From NZ13-RE01 sp964612975 (GTDB lineage Bacteria; Dictyoglomota; Dictyoglomia; Dictyoglomales; Dictyoglomaceae), in NCBI GenBank assembly GCA_964612975.1, contig CAZTGC010000001.1, positions 1 to 64,000 on the forward strand: 64,000 nt of DNA, given 5' to 3'. The notes below the pieces were generated by a model, which did not search any database, was not told where the DNA came from, and saw only the letters and a list, made by a program, of their open reading frames with translations. The position numbers and the translations under genes are program-made. Of this stretch, positions 24,129 to 33,526 are shown piece by piece (the stretch's first letter is position 1; each line of letters starts with the position of its first letter).

Positions 24129-24944
24129 ATGAGAAAATTTGGAATTTTTGATTCTGGTGTTGGTGGATTAACGGTTCTCAAGAGCTTAATTGAAACAAAT
24201 AAAATTTCAGAGATTATTTATTTTGCAGACACAAAATATTTTCCCTATGGTATAAAACCTGTGGACTTTATTCAAAGAAGGGTAGAAGAAATTATAAATT
24301 TTTTTCTTAAAGAAGAAGTTAAAGAAGTTGTCATTGCATGTAATACTGCATCCTCCACTGCTTATGATTATTTAAAGAATAAATTTTCCATTCCTATTTA
24401 TAGTATTGTAAATTCTGCTTTGTCTGGTCTTTCTAAATTCAATGGAAAAAGAGTAGGAGTTTTAGCTACAAGAAGAACCTTAGAAAGTGGTGTTTATCCT
24501 CTTATGATAAAGGAGATTGACCCCAAAATAGAGGTTTTTGTTGAATCATGCAGTGAGGGACCTTTATTGGAAAAGATCGAAGAAGGAATAATTGAAGGAG
24601 AAGTTATAGAAAGGGAACTTCACAAGTGTATGCTACCTTTATTAGAGAAAAATATTGAAGGGATTATATTAGGTTGTACTCATCTCCCCTTTATCTTTCC
24701 TGTTATAAAGAAGAACTATCCAAATCTTACAATAATTGATCCATCGCAGGAGATTATAAATGTTATTAAAATAGACAAGGGAAAAATAGAAGAAATAAAA
24801 GTTGATATTTTTGTAACCGACAAAGAATTAGAATTTCAGAATATTTTAAAGAAGTTGTTAAAAGTTAATTGGAATGTCAAAAAAATTGATTGGGAAAGGA
24901 GTGAAGTAGGTGCTTTCAAAGGAGAGATTAATAAAAAGATTTGA
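24129..24944 (+). CDS. murI: Glutamate racemase
   Basis: Converts L-glutamate to D-glutamate for peptidoglycan. The 271-residue protein has FDSGVGGLTVLKSL at the N-terminus and the two catalytic cysteines in VIACNTASSTAY (near 73) and LGCTHLPF (near 185). It starts 14 bp after the amidase gene and overlaps the next gene by 35 bp. Downstream genes also use glutamate, so a shared transcript could link cell-wall supply and glutamate catabolism. Confidence 0.95.
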   Translation: MRKFGIFDSGVGGLTVLKSLIETNKISEIIYFADTKYFPYGIKPVDFIQRRVEEIINFFLKEEVKEVVIACNTASSTAYDYLKNKFSIPIYSIVNSALSGLSKFNGKRVGVLATRRTLESGVYPLMIKEIDPKIEVFVESCSEGPLLEKIEEGIIEGEVIERELHKCMLPLLEKNIEGIILGCTHLPFIFPVIKKNYPNLTIIDPSQEIINVIKIDKGKIEEIKVDIFVTDKELEFQNILKKLLKVNWNVKKIDWERSEVGAFKGEINKKI

Positions 24945-26016
24945 GGAAATGGTTAAAATTAGTAGTCCTTCCCTCAAGGAGGGAGATTTTTCCAATTATT
25001 TAAAAAAAGAATTTGAGAGATTAGGATTATCTTATAGAGAGGATGACGTAGGTAAGAAAATTGGAGGTAACTCTGGGAATTTGATTGCTTACTTGCAAGG
25101 AAAGGGAGAACCTATATTTTTATGTGCCCATATGGATACGGTAACTCCCTGTGAAAATATTATCCCCCAAATAGAGGGAGAATATCTAAAAAGTATTGGA
25201 AACACTATATTGGGAGCAGATAATAAATCTGCCATTGCCTCAATATTAGAAGCTTTAGAAGCAATATTGGAAGATAAAGTAAAAAATAGAAATATAGAAT
25301 TAATATTTACTGTTGCTGAGGAAGTAGGTCTTCTTGGTGCTAAAAATTTAGATTTTTCTTTGATTAAATCGAAAGAAGGATATATATTAGACTCGGATGG
25401 AGAATTGGGATCTGTAATTATTAAAGCACCTTATCATTCTCGATTTTATCTAAACATTTATGGAAAGGCTTCCCATGCGGGAGCAGAACCTGAGAAGGGG
25501 TTAAGTGCAATTCTTCTTGCCAGTGAGTTCATATTAAGTTTACCATGGGGAAAAATTGATGAGGATACTACAGGAAATATTGGAATAATAAAGGGAGGAA
25601 GAGCAACAAATATTGTGCCCGATGAGGTATATTTGGAGGGAGAATTCAGAAGTTTAGATTTAAAAAAGCTTAATTTGTGTTTTGAAAAGTTTGAGGAACA
25701 ATTGAGAAAGATAGAAATAAAAGATGGAAAATGGAATTTAAGAAAAGAGGATCTTTATAAAGGTTATTCCATTGAAGAGGATGATCCAATTATAAAAAGA
25801 GTTAACCCTATTTTTGAAAATCTCAATCATAATTTGATTTTTAGAACCACAAAGGGAGGAAGTGATGCGAATATTTTTAATGAAAGGGGCTTAAAGGCTT
25901 TAAACCTTGGAATTGCTGTAGAAAATCCTCATTCTATAGAGGAAAGAATCAAGATAGATAATCTTTTTGAACTTTCGAAAATAGTATATTATTTGCTTAA
26001 GGATGAGGAATCATAA
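24910..26016 (+). CDS. M20 family metallopeptidase (peptidase T-like)
   Basis: A zinc-dependent exopeptidase of 368 residues. Metal and catalytic motifs are CAHMDTVTP, GADNKSAIAS and TVAEEVGLLGAKN. A dimerisation domain (about 180-290) contains ASHAGAEPEKG, and GGSDANIFNERG follows near the end. This pattern matches PepT/YqjE-type aminopeptidases rather than carboxypeptidases or ArgE. Start GTG at 24910, 8 bp after AAAGGAG, 35 bp inside murI. The stop is immediately followed by the glmS ATG, so it may feed amino acids to the methylaspartate pathway. Confidence 0.88.
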   Translation: MLSKERLIKRFEEMVKISSPSLKEGDFSNYLKKEFERLGLSYREDDVGKKIGGNSGNLIAYLQGKGEPIFLCAHMDTVTPCENIIPQIEGEYLKSIGNTILGADNKSAIASILEALEAILEDKVKNRNIELIFTVAEEVGLLGAKNLDFSLIKSKEGYILDSDGELGSVIIKAPYHSRFYLNIYGKASHAGAEPEKGLSAILLASEFILSLPWGKIDEDTTGNIGIIKGGRATNIVPDEVYLEGEFRSLDLKKLNLCFEKFEEQLRKIEIKDGKWNLRKEDLYKGYSIEEDDPIIKRVNPIFENLNHNLIFRTTKGGSDANIFNERGLKALNLGIAVENPHSIEERIKIDNLFELSKIVYYLLKDEES

Positions 26017-26430
26017 ATGGGTGAAAAAACCATAGTCCTTGGGGTAATAGGTTCCGATGTGCACGCAGTAGGTCTTAGAATTTTAGATTATGCCTTAAGA
26101 TCTGCTGGATTTGATGTTGTAAATACAGGAGTATTGTCTTCCCAAGAGGATTTTATAAAAGCTGCTCTTGAGACAGGAGCAAGGGCAATATTGGTATCCT
26201 CTCTTTATGGACATGCAGAATTAGACTGTCAAGGATTTAAAGAAAAATTAATAGAAGTAGGTTTAGGAGATATTCTTCTTTATATAGGAGGAAATTTAGG
26301 AGTTGGAAAGAAAAATTGGGAGGAGGTTGAAAAGAAGTTTAAAGAATTAGGTTTCCATAGGGTATACCCACCCAAAACCATGCCTGATGAAGTTATTAAA
26401 GATTTAAGAGAAGATTTGAATATAGGATAA
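26017..26430 (+). CDS. glmS: Glutamate mutase sigma (cobalamin-binding) subunit
   Basis: Small subunit of adenosylcobalamin-dependent glutamate mutase, which converts L-glutamate to (2S,3S)-3-methylaspartate. The 137-residue Rossmann-like domain has the base-off cobalamin motif SDVHAVGLRIL (DxHxxG, residues 14-19). VSSLYGHAELDCQGF and a glycine-rich GGNLGVG loop follow. It is abutted by the M20 gene and by glmL 2 bp downstream. With glmL and glmE it forms the classic S-L-E order of clostridia. Confidence 0.95.
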   Translation: MGEKTIVLGVIGSDVHAVGLRILDYALRSAGFDVVNTGVLSSQEDFIKAALETGARAILVSSLYGHAELDCQGFKEKLIEVGLGDILLYIGGNLGVGKKNWEEVEKKFKELGFHRVYPPKTMPDEVIKDLREDLNIG

Positions 26431-26432
26431 AG

Positions 26433-27788
26433 ATGCTGGGAATATTTATTGATTTTGGAAGTACCTTTACAAAAGCTGTTGCCTTTGATTTAGATAAAGA
26501 GGAAATTATAGGAAAAGCAAAAACCCCATCAACAGTAGGGATTGATGTAACCCTTGGTTTAAAATCTGTTTTAGAAGAGATCCATAAACAGACAGGTAAA
26601 GAATTAGACAATTTTGAATTAAAGAGAGCATGTAGTAGTGCTAAGGGAGGATTAAAGATAATTGCCATTGGATTAGTCCCTGATCTAACAGCAGAAGCTG
26701 CAAAGAGAGCTGCTTTAGGAGCTGGAGGAAAAGTAATCAAGGTTTATAGTTTTGAACTAACCAATGAAGATTTAAAGGAGATAGAAAGTTTAAAACCTGA
26801 TTTAATTATTTTAGCTGGTGGAACCGATGGAGGAAATAAATATTATCCTTTAATTAATGCCTCTAAGATTTCGAAGATTTCCCTTGATACTCCCATAATT
26901 TATGCTGGAAATAGAGTAATAGCAAAGGAAATAAAAGAAATATTAAAGGAATCAGGTAAAGAAGTGTGGATTGCAGAGAATGTGATGCCAGAATTTGGAA
27001 GGTTAAATATTAATCCTGTTCAGAAATACATTAGAGAAATTTTTATCTCAAAATTAATTTATGCTAAAGGATTGGAAAAAGCCCAAAGTCTTATAGATGG
27101 TATTGTAATGCCTACACCATTAGCGGTTCTTAGAGCCTGTGAAGGTTTTTCAAAAATTTTTGGAGAAACTATTTTAGTAGATGTTGGGGGAGCGACTACT
27201 GATGTATGTTCTATTTCTTATGGAAGACCAACTCAAAGCGGAGTTATATGGAAGGGATTACCAGAACCCTATGTAAAAAGAACTGTTGAGGGAGATTTAG
27301 GGGTAAGAGTAAGTGCTTTATCTCTATGGGAAGCAGTGGGAGAAGAAAAATGGAAGGAATTTTTAGGAGAATTAAATTCATATAAAGAAAAAGTAAAACT
27401 TTTATCTGAAAATACTGATTTTTTACCCATAGATGAAAGGGATTTTTATCTTGATTACGTCCTTTCTTATCATGCAATAAGACTTGCGGTGGAAAGACAT
27501 TGTGGCTATTTAGAGGCTTTATATACTCCCATGGGTATAACCTATCTTCAATATGGAAAGGACTTAACAGAAGTAAAAAACTTGATAGGAACAGGAGGAC
27601 CCTTGGTTTATAATTCTTATAATGTTTCTCCTTTGAAATCAGCGTTATATGATGAAAAAACTCCTTTTATATTAAAACCTAAGAATCCCAAAATATTTTT
27701 AGATAAAGAATATATCTTCTTTGCTATAGGTCTTCTTTCAGAGATGTTTCCAGAGAAGGCAGTAAATATATTAAAAAATATGTGGTAG
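26433..27788 (+). CDS. glmL: GlmL/MutL, glutamate mutase reactivation protein
   Basis: An actin/Hsp70-fold ATPase thought to reactivate glutamate mutase after cobalamin damage. The 451-residue protein has the phosphate-1 motif IFIDFGSTFTKAVAFD at the N-terminus and a second phosphate motif, LVDVGGATTDVCSI, near residue 250. It is unrelated to the DNA-repair MutL despite the alternative name. It lies between the S and E subunit genes, as in Clostridium tetanomorphum. Confidence 0.93.
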   Translation: MLGIFIDFGSTFTKAVAFDLDKEEIIGKAKTPSTVGIDVTLGLKSVLEEIHKQTGKELDNFELKRACSSAKGGLKIIAIGLVPDLTAEAAKRAALGAGGKVIKVYSFELTNEDLKEIESLKPDLIILAGGTDGGNKYYPLINASKISKISLDTPIIYAGNRVIAKEIKEILKESGKEVWIAENVMPEFGRLNINPVQKYIREIFISKLIYAKGLEKAQSLIDGIVMPTPLAVLRACEGFSKIFGETILVDVGGATTDVCSISYGRPTQSGVIWKGLPEPYVKRTVEGDLGVRVSALSLWEAVGEEKWKEFLGELNSYKEKVKLLSENTDFLPIDERDFYLDYVLSYHAIRLAVERHCGYLEALYTPMGITYLQYGKDLTEVKNLIGTGGPLVYNSYNVSPLKSALYDEKTPFILKPKNPKIFLDKEYIFFAIGLLSEMFPEKAVNILKNMW

Positions 27789-27817
27789 AAATTAGCTATT
27801 AGGAGGTTAGAAATTAT

Positions 27818-29281
27818 ATGGTTTTAAATAATAGGAGATGGGATGAAAAATTTTGGTTAAGGATGAGAGAGGAAGTACTAAATACATGGCATACGGGAAA
27901 AGATTTGGATTTGAAATTAGGGATTGAATATCAGAAATCTCTTCCTTTAGAAAAACAATTTGATTATGTTTTAAAAAAGGGAGAAAAAGAAGGGAAAATA
28001 TTATTACAACCGAGAGCAGGAGTCCCAATTCTTAAAGAGCATATTGAATTATTAAAGTATCTTCAGGATAATGAGGCAGACCTTCTACCTACTACTATTG
28101 ATAGTTATACTCGTCAGAATAAGTATAAGGAAGCCCAATTTGGATTGGATGAGAGTCTAAAAGAAGGAAGATCTCTTCTTAATGGTTTTCCTGCGGTAAA
28201 TTATGGAGTTAGAGGATGCAGAGAAATTATAGAAAACGTTAGAATTCCTGTAGAAGTGAGACATGGCTCTCCAGATGCAAGACTATTGGCAGAAATAACT
28301 TTATGTTCTGGATTTACCTCCTTTGAGGGTGGAGGAATAACCTATAATATACCTTACTCTAAGGATGTACCTTTAGAAAATTCTCTTCTCTACTGGCAAT
28401 ATGTAGATTATTTAGTGGGATACTATGCAGAAAATGGGATAATTATAAATCGAGAATCCTTTGGGCCATTAACAGGAACTTTAGTTCCTCCCTGTATATC
28501 AATAAGTATAGGGATTATTGAGGCTCTTCTTGCAGCAGAACAAGGGGTAAAAAGTTTTAGCGTAGGATATGGGGAGGGGGGGAATATTATTCAAGATGTA
28601 GCTTCATTAAGGGTTATGAAAAGGTTAACAAAAAAATATCTTGAAGAGTTTGGATATAGAAATATACATCTTACTACAGTTTTACATCATTGGATGGGAG
28701 GATTTCCAGAAGATGAAGCAAGGGCTTTTGCGGTAATAACTTATGGAACTATTGCAGCATTCTTAGGTTCTGTGTCAAAAATCATAGTTAAAACCCCTCA
28801 GGAGGCTATTGGAATACCTACAAAGGAGGCAAATGCTCAAGCATTGAGAAACACAAAGCAAGCCCTTCAAATGTTAGAAAATCAATATTTTATAGATCAT
28901 AAACTTGTTGAAGAGGAAGAGAAAATTATTGAGGAGGAAGTCAAAAGCATTTTAGATAGGGTTTATTCCTTAGGGGAAGGAGATTGGGTTATAGGTACAA
29001 TAAGGAGTTTCTCTGCTGGAGTTTTAGATATCCCCTTTGCTCCCAGTAGACTCGTCCATGGAAGAGTTATGCCAATAAGAGATAATAATGGTGCTATTAG
29101 ATTTTTTGACTTTGGAAATTTACCTATTTCTTCAGAGATAAAGAATTTTCATAGAGAGAAAATTGAGGAACGGGCAAAATTTGAGAAAAGGCTTGTGACT
29201 TTTCAAATGGTTCTTGATGATATCTATGCAATAAGTAAAGGAAGGCTTATTGGAAGACCAAAGATGGAGGGAAAAAAGTGA
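27818..29281 (+). CDS. glmE: Glutamate mutase epsilon (catalytic) subunit
   Basis: TIM-barrel catalytic subunit that binds glutamate and works with GlmS and adenosylcobalamin. The 487-residue length matches the family. Conserved features are LLQPRAGVPILKEHIELL, VNYGVRGCREIIENV, VEVRHGSPDARLLAE and FSVGYGEGGNIIQDVASL. It has a strong AGGAGG Shine-Dalgarno 29 bp after glmL. It overlaps mal by 4 bp, and mal encodes the next enzyme in the pathway. Confidence 0.95.
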   Translation: MVLNNRRWDEKFWLRMREEVLNTWHTGKDLDLKLGIEYQKSLPLEKQFDYVLKKGEKEGKILLQPRAGVPILKEHIELLKYLQDNEADLLPTTIDSYTRQNKYKEAQFGLDESLKEGRSLLNGFPAVNYGVRGCREIIENVRIPVEVRHGSPDARLLAEITLCSGFTSFEGGGITYNIPYSKDVPLENSLLYWQYVDYLVGYYAENGIIINRESFGPLTGTLVPPCISISIGIIEALLAAEQGVKSFSVGYGEGGNIIQDVASLRVMKRLTKKYLEEFGYRNIHLTTVLHHWMGGFPEDEARAFAVITYGTIAAFLGSVSKIIVKTPQEAIGIPTKEANAQALRNTKQALQMLENQYFIDHKLVEEEEKIIEEEVKSILDRVYSLGEGDWVIGTIRSFSAGVLDIPFAPSRLVHGRVMPIRDNNGAIRFFDFGNLPISSEIKNFHREKIEERAKFEKRLVTFQMVLDDIYAISKGRLIGRPKMEGKK

Positions 29282-30519
29282 AAATAAAATCTCTCTTGTA
29301 CTCTATCGGTCTATCAGGATTTTATTTTGATGATCAAAGGGCTATTAAAGCTGGTGCAAAGGAAGATGGCTTTGCATATAGAGGTATTCCGTTGACTCCT
29401 GGTTATGAATCAGTAAGACAGAAGGGAGAGAGTTTATCCATAATTTTTATCTTAGAAGATGGATGTATAGCTTATGGAGATTGTTCTGCTATTCAATATT
29501 CCGGAGCAGGAGGAAGGGAACCATTATTTAGGGCAAAGGATTTTTTAGAAATTTTAGATAAAAAAATATTTCCCTTTCTTTTAGAGAAGGAGTGGAAAAG
29601 TTTTAGAGAATTAGCTGAGATCATTGAGAACTGGGAGGAAAATGGGAAAAATTTACATTCAGCTTTAAAATATGGAATAACCCAAGCGATACTTGATGCC
29701 TTTGCAAAATTCAAGGGGAAGACTATGATGGAAATCATTGCTGAGGAGTATTATCTTCCAATTATTACAAAGCCAGTTCCTATATTTTGTCAATCTGGGG
29801 ATGATAGGTATATCAATGTAGATAAAATGATAATAAAGAGAGCTGACATATTACCTCATGCACTAATAAATAATGTGGAAACAAAATTGGGGTGGAGGGG
29901 AGAAAAATTAATAGAATATTTAGGTTGGTTGAAAGATAGAGTAAAAATCTTAGGAGATGAAAATTATAGACCTATTTTTCATATTGATGTTTATGGAACA
30001 ATTGGGCTAGCCTTTCATTATAATTTAGAAGAGATAACAGAGTATTTTGCTAAACTAGAAAAAATTGTTTCTCCTTATAAATTAAAAATTGAGGGACCCG
30101 TAGATTTGGAAAGTAAAGATGAGCAAATAGACTATTTAAGAAAATTAAGAAGGAATCTAAAAGAAAAGGGAATAAGTGTAGAGATTGTAGCAGATGAATG
30201 GTGTAATAGTTTAGAAGATATCAAAGAATTTATTAATGCGGAGGCGGTAGATATGATCCAGATTAAAACACCTGTTTTAGGAAGTATTCATAAATCCATA
30301 GAGGCAGTATTATTATGTAAAAATAAAAATATAGGAGCATATGTGGGAGGTACATGTAACGAAACCGATAAATCTGCACAAGTTTCTGTTCATATTGCCT
30401 TGTCAACTCAAGCAGATCAGATCTTAGCAAAGCCCGGGATGGGCGTAGATGAAGGGTTAATGATTGTTTATAACGAAATACAAAGAACTTTAAATATTTT
30501 AAAGGCAAAGGGATATTAG
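29278..30519 (+). CDS. mal: Methylaspartate ammonia-lyase
   Basis: Removes ammonia from 3-methylaspartate to give mesaconate. An enolase-superfamily enzyme of 413 residues. The metal ligands appear as HIDVYG (Asp), IEGPVD (Glu) and VADEWCN (Asp), and the catalytic lysine is in MIQIKTPVLGSIHKS (near 330). GGTCNETDKSAQVS and LAKPGMGVDEGLM close the barrel. Start GTG at 29278. It follows glmE, and together they convert glutamate to mesaconate plus ammonia. Confidence 0.95.
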   Translation: MKIKSLLYSIGLSGFYFDDQRAIKAGAKEDGFAYRGIPLTPGYESVRQKGESLSIIFILEDGCIAYGDCSAIQYSGAGGREPLFRAKDFLEILDKKIFPFLLEKEWKSFRELAEIIENWEENGKNLHSALKYGITQAILDAFAKFKGKTMMEIIAEEYYLPIITKPVPIFCQSGDDRYINVDKMIIKRADILPHALINNVETKLGWRGEKLIEYLGWLKDRVKILGDENYRPIFHIDVYGTIGLAFHYNLEEITEYFAKLEKIVSPYKLKIEGPVDLESKDEQIDYLRKLRRNLKEKGISVEIVADEWCNSLEDIKEFINAEAVDMIQIKTPVLGSIHKSIEAVLLCKNKNIGAYVGGTCNETDKSAQVSVHIALSTQADQILAKPGMGVDEGLMIVYNEIQRTLNILKAKGY

Positions 30520-30521
30520 AA

Positions 30522-31859
30522 ATGTTAAAAATATATTCCCCAACTGCTATTTTAGGATATGGTTTTCCTTTAGAAAGTCATAAAAGGGCTTTAGAATTAA
30601 AGCCTGATGTGATTGCGGTAGATGCAGGTTCCACAGATCCAGGTCCATATTATTTGGGAAAGGGAATTTCTTTTGTAGAAGAGGAAGCAACAAAAAGGGA
30701 TTTATCATTACTTATAGAAATGGCAAAAAAGGAAGATATTCCATTAATTATTGGAAGTGCTGGGGGTTGCGGGACAAAGGATTCTGTCCAATGGACCTTT
30801 AATCTTATCAAAGAAATATGTAGAGAAAGAAGAATCCATTTTAATATAGGTATCATTTTCTCTGATATCCCAAAGGAAAAAGTATTAAATGCACTAAAAA
30901 AGGAAAAAGTTAAAAGTTTAGAAGGATCCCATGAATTAAAAGAGGAGGATATATTAAGTTCAACTAATATAGTTGCTCAAATAGGAGTTGAGCCTTTTAT
31001 TTCTGCTTTAAGGGAAAATATCTCTATTATTATAGCGGGAAGAAGTTATGATCCCAATCCCTTTTCTGCTTTACCATTGATAAAAGGATATAATAAAGGC
31101 CTTTCTTTTCATCTTGGAAAAATCTTAGAATGTGGAGCTATAGCTTGTGAACCTGGAAGTGGAAGAGATGGTTTAATGGGATTAATATATGAGGATCATT
31201 TCGAGGTTTTTCCTTTAAGCGAGAAAAGAAAATGTACTGTCACATCTGTGGCATCTCACACTTTGTATGAAAAAAGTGATCCCTATCATTTGCATGGCCC
31301 TGATGGAATAATTAATTTAGAAGAAACCCAATTCTTTCAAAAGGATAAAACAACAGTAATAGTTAAAGGATCAAAATTTATTCCATGCTCTAAAAAGTGG
31401 ATAAAGATTGAGGGAGCAGAATTTTTGGGCTATAGAGGGGTTTGTGTGGCAGGTATAAGAGATCCTATTATGACTTCTAAGATTGATGATATATTAAAGG
31501 CTCAATATAAGATTATCGAAGAGAATTTTCCAGATTTTTTAGGACAATATAAAATAAACTTTCATTTATATGGTAAGAATGGAGTAATGGGTCCTTGGGA
31601 AAAAGAGAAAAAGACTTCTCACGAACTGGGATTAATAATAGAGGTTTTAAGTAAAGAGATAAAAATAACTAAGGCTATATTAGGATTTTTAAGATCCACT
31701 TTACTCCATTTTGGTTACGAAGGTAGGGTCTCTACTGCAGGGAATTTAGCGTTTCCCTTTTCTCCAGCAGAAAGTATTTGGGGAGAGGTATATAGATTTA
31801 GTATTTATCATCTTATTAATGAGGAATTGGAATTTCCCATAAAAATTCTTAAAATATAG
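30522..31859 (+). CDS. AtuA-like (DUF1446) protein
   Basis: A 445-residue protein that I assign to the AtuA/DUF1446 family by its N-terminal region (VIAVDAGSTDPGPYYLGKG, IIGSAGGCGT) and by IIAGRSYDPNPFSALP and HLGKILECGAIACEPGSGRDGL. AtuA is named after acyclic terpene utilisation in Pseudomonas, where its exact reaction is not established. Here it sits between mal and the hydratase, so it probably handles a methylaspartate-pathway intermediate or its CoA ester. The next gene is the small partner, which in fused homologues forms the C-terminal domain. Confidence 0.75.
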   Translation: MLKIYSPTAILGYGFPLESHKRALELKPDVIAVDAGSTDPGPYYLGKGISFVEEEATKRDLSLLIEMAKKEDIPLIIGSAGGCGTKDSVQWTFNLIKEICRERRIHFNIGIIFSDIPKEKVLNALKKEKVKSLEGSHELKEEDILSSTNIVAQIGVEPFISALRENISIIIAGRSYDPNPFSALPLIKGYNKGLSFHLGKILECGAIACEPGSGRDGLMGLIYEDHFEVFPLSEKRKCTVTSVASHTLYEKSDPYHLHGPDGIINLEETQFFQKDKTTVIVKGSKFIPCSKKWIKIEGAEFLGYRGVCVAGIRDPIMTSKIDDILKAQYKIIEENFPDFLGQYKINFHLYGKNGVMGPWEKEKKTSHELGLIIEVLSKEIKITKAILGFLRSTLLHFGYEGRVSTAGNLAFPFSPAESIWGEVYRFSIYHLINEELEFPIKILKI

Positions 31860-31861
31860 TT

Positions 31862-32179
31862 ATGAGACTTATTGATTTAGCAAAGATTATAAGGACAAAA
31901 AATAGTGGGCCCTTTATAATAACTATTGATATCATTTTTAATGAGGGGGATATATATTATAAACTTAAGAGAAAAAACTATTTTTCTAAAGAATGGTGGG
32001 CAAAAATTTATAATATAAATATTGAAGATGTTTTGTCTGTTATTTATTTTGATCCGGTATTTGCAGTAAAGGCAAATATAAAAAGATTTATTTCCTCAGG
32101 AGATTTTGGAGATACTGATGTTTATGGAGCTCAACAACATGCTCCCCTTTTAGAGGTGGAAATAAATGAGGATTGTTGA
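31862..32179 (+). CDS. AtuA-associated small protein (DUF4387-like)
   Basis: A 105-residue protein starting 2 bp after the AtuA-like gene. It shows the DUF4387 pattern: LAKIIRTKNSGPFIITIDIIF near the start and a C-terminal GDTDVYGAQQHAPLLEVEI. I know of no assigned activity. Being split from but adjacent to AtuA suggests a two-subunit protein. Its last 14 bp overlap the hydratase alpha subunit gene. Confidence 0.75.
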   Translation: MRLIDLAKIIRTKNSGPFIITIDIIFNEGDIYYKLKRKNYFSKEWWAKIYNINIEDVLSVIYFDPVFAVKANIKRFISSGDFGDTDVYGAQQHAPLLEVEINEDC

Positions 32180-33005
32180 AGGAAAAGAGATATACAAATT
32201 AGTTAAAAAACTCATAGAGGATGCAAACTTTGATCTACCCCTAAGTATTCTTAACGCTCTAAAAAGGGCGAAGGAACAGGAAGAAAATCCAAATGCAAAA
32301 ATTGTCTTAGATGTTTTAATTAAGAATGCAGAAATAGCAAGAGAAAAAAGAATTCCCATATGTCAAGATTGTGGTATGATAATAATATTTTTAGAAAAAG
32401 GTGAAGAGGTTTGTATTAAAGGTCCTATAGAAGAGTATTTAAATAAAGCAGTAAGAGAGGCTTATTTAGAAAATTTTCTTAGAAGTTCTGTAGTTAAAGA
32501 TCCTCTTTTAAGAGAAAATACCAATGATAATACTCCTCCTATAACTCATTGGGAAATTATACCAGGAGATAAACTTAAGATATCGGTTATGATAAAGGGA
32601 TTTGGAAGTGAAAATGCAAGTACAGTTAAAATGTTAAATCCTACTTTAGGAAAAAAAGAGATAATCGAAGAAGTTATAAGCCATGTTAAAGAATTTGGAC
32701 CTAACGCTTGTCCTCCTTTAATTATTGGATTAGGAATTGGAGGAACAATGGAAAAAGCTATTTATCTCTCAAAAAGGGCTGTATTCAGAGATCTTTATGA
32801 AAGAAATAAAAAGCCCCATTTAAGGAAATTGGAGGAAGAGATTCTTTATAAGGTCAATTCTCTAGATATTGGACCCGCTGGATTAGGTGGAAGAACTACT
32901 GCATTAGATGTACATATCGAGGATTATCCTACCCATATTGCAGGATTACCTTTGGCTATCAATCTTCAATGTTGTGCAGTAAGATTTAAGGAAATTGAGA
33001 TATGA
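32166..33005 (+). CDS. Fe-S hydro-lyase alpha subunit (mesaconase/fumarase class I type)
   Basis: N-terminal half of a class I fumarase/tartrate dehydratase-type enzyme, 279 residues. Three cysteines for a 4Fe-4S cluster are visible in PICQDCGM, NACPPLIIG and LQCCAVRF. GFGSENAS and GPAGLGGRTTALDVHIEDYPTHIAGLP are conserved. Directly after mal, the likely substrate is mesaconate, hydrated to (S)-citramalate. The same family also acts on fumarate and tartrate, so specificity is inferred from context. Confidence 0.88.
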   Translation: MRIVEGKEIYKLVKKLIEDANFDLPLSILNALKRAKEQEENPNAKIVLDVLIKNAEIAREKRIPICQDCGMIIIFLEKGEEVCIKGPIEEYLNKAVREAYLENFLRSSVVKDPLLRENTNDNTPPITHWEIIPGDKLKISVMIKGFGSENASTVKMLNPTLGKKEIIEEVISHVKEFGPNACPPLIIGLGIGGTMEKAIYLSKRAVFRDLYERNKKPHLRKLEEEILYKVNSLDIGPAGLGGRTTALDVHIEDYPTHIAGLPLAINLQCCAVRFKEIEI

Positions 33006-33526
33006 AGAAAATAAGATTACCGTTAGAGGAAGATGATATTTTAAGATTAAAGGTAGGAGAATGGATAGAACTAAGTGGTCCTTGTTATTCTGCGAGAGAC
33101 TCAGCCCATAAGAGAATTTTTGAGGCTTTGGAAAAGGGAGAAAAACTCCCAATAAATTTAATGGGGAGTACTATTTATTATATGGGACCAACTCCTACAC
33201 CTCCCGGAAAAATTATAGGTTCTTGCGGACCTACAACTAGTAAAAGAATGGATCCTTTTACCCCAAGACTTCTTTCTTTTGGAGTTAAAGGATTTATAGG
33301 AAAAGGGAAAAGGGGCATGGAAGTGAGAGAGGCAATAAAAAAATTTAAAGGAATTTATTTTGTAACAATTGGAGGGGCAGGGGCTTATTTTTCAGAGAAG
33401 ATTAAAAATATGAAATTAGTAGCCTACGAAGATTTAGGCCCTGAAGCCATATATTATCTTGAGCTTTACAGATTTCCTGTAATGGTGGCTATAGATTCCT
33501 ACGGAGAAGATTTCTTTAACAAATGA
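33002..33526 (+). CDS. Fe-S hydro-lyase beta subunit (mesaconase/fumarase class I type)
   Basis: C-terminal half of the same enzyme, 174 residues. It has LSGPCYSARDSAHKRI near residue 25, YYMGPTPTPPGKIIGSCGPTTSKRMD and VTIGGAGAYFSEKIK. It overlaps the alpha gene by 4 bp (ATGA) and the P-loop gene by 4 bp. In E. coli fumarase A/B the two parts are fused; in thermophiles and archaea they are often separate, as here. Confidence 0.88.
   Translation: MKKIRLPLEEDDILRLKVGEWIELSGPCYSARDSAHKRIFEALEKGEKLPINLMGSTIYYMGPTPTPPGKIIGSCGPTTSKRMDPFTPRLLSFGVKGFIGKGKRGMEVREAIKKFKGIYFVTIGGAGAYFSEKIKNMKLVAYEDLGPEAIYYLELYRFPVMVAIDSYGEDFFNK

Noticed and set aside
24910..24944. Frameshift joining murI and the M20 peptidase gene
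   Set aside because: Both proteins are complete. The GTG start has its own Shine-Dalgarno, so this is a normal overlap.
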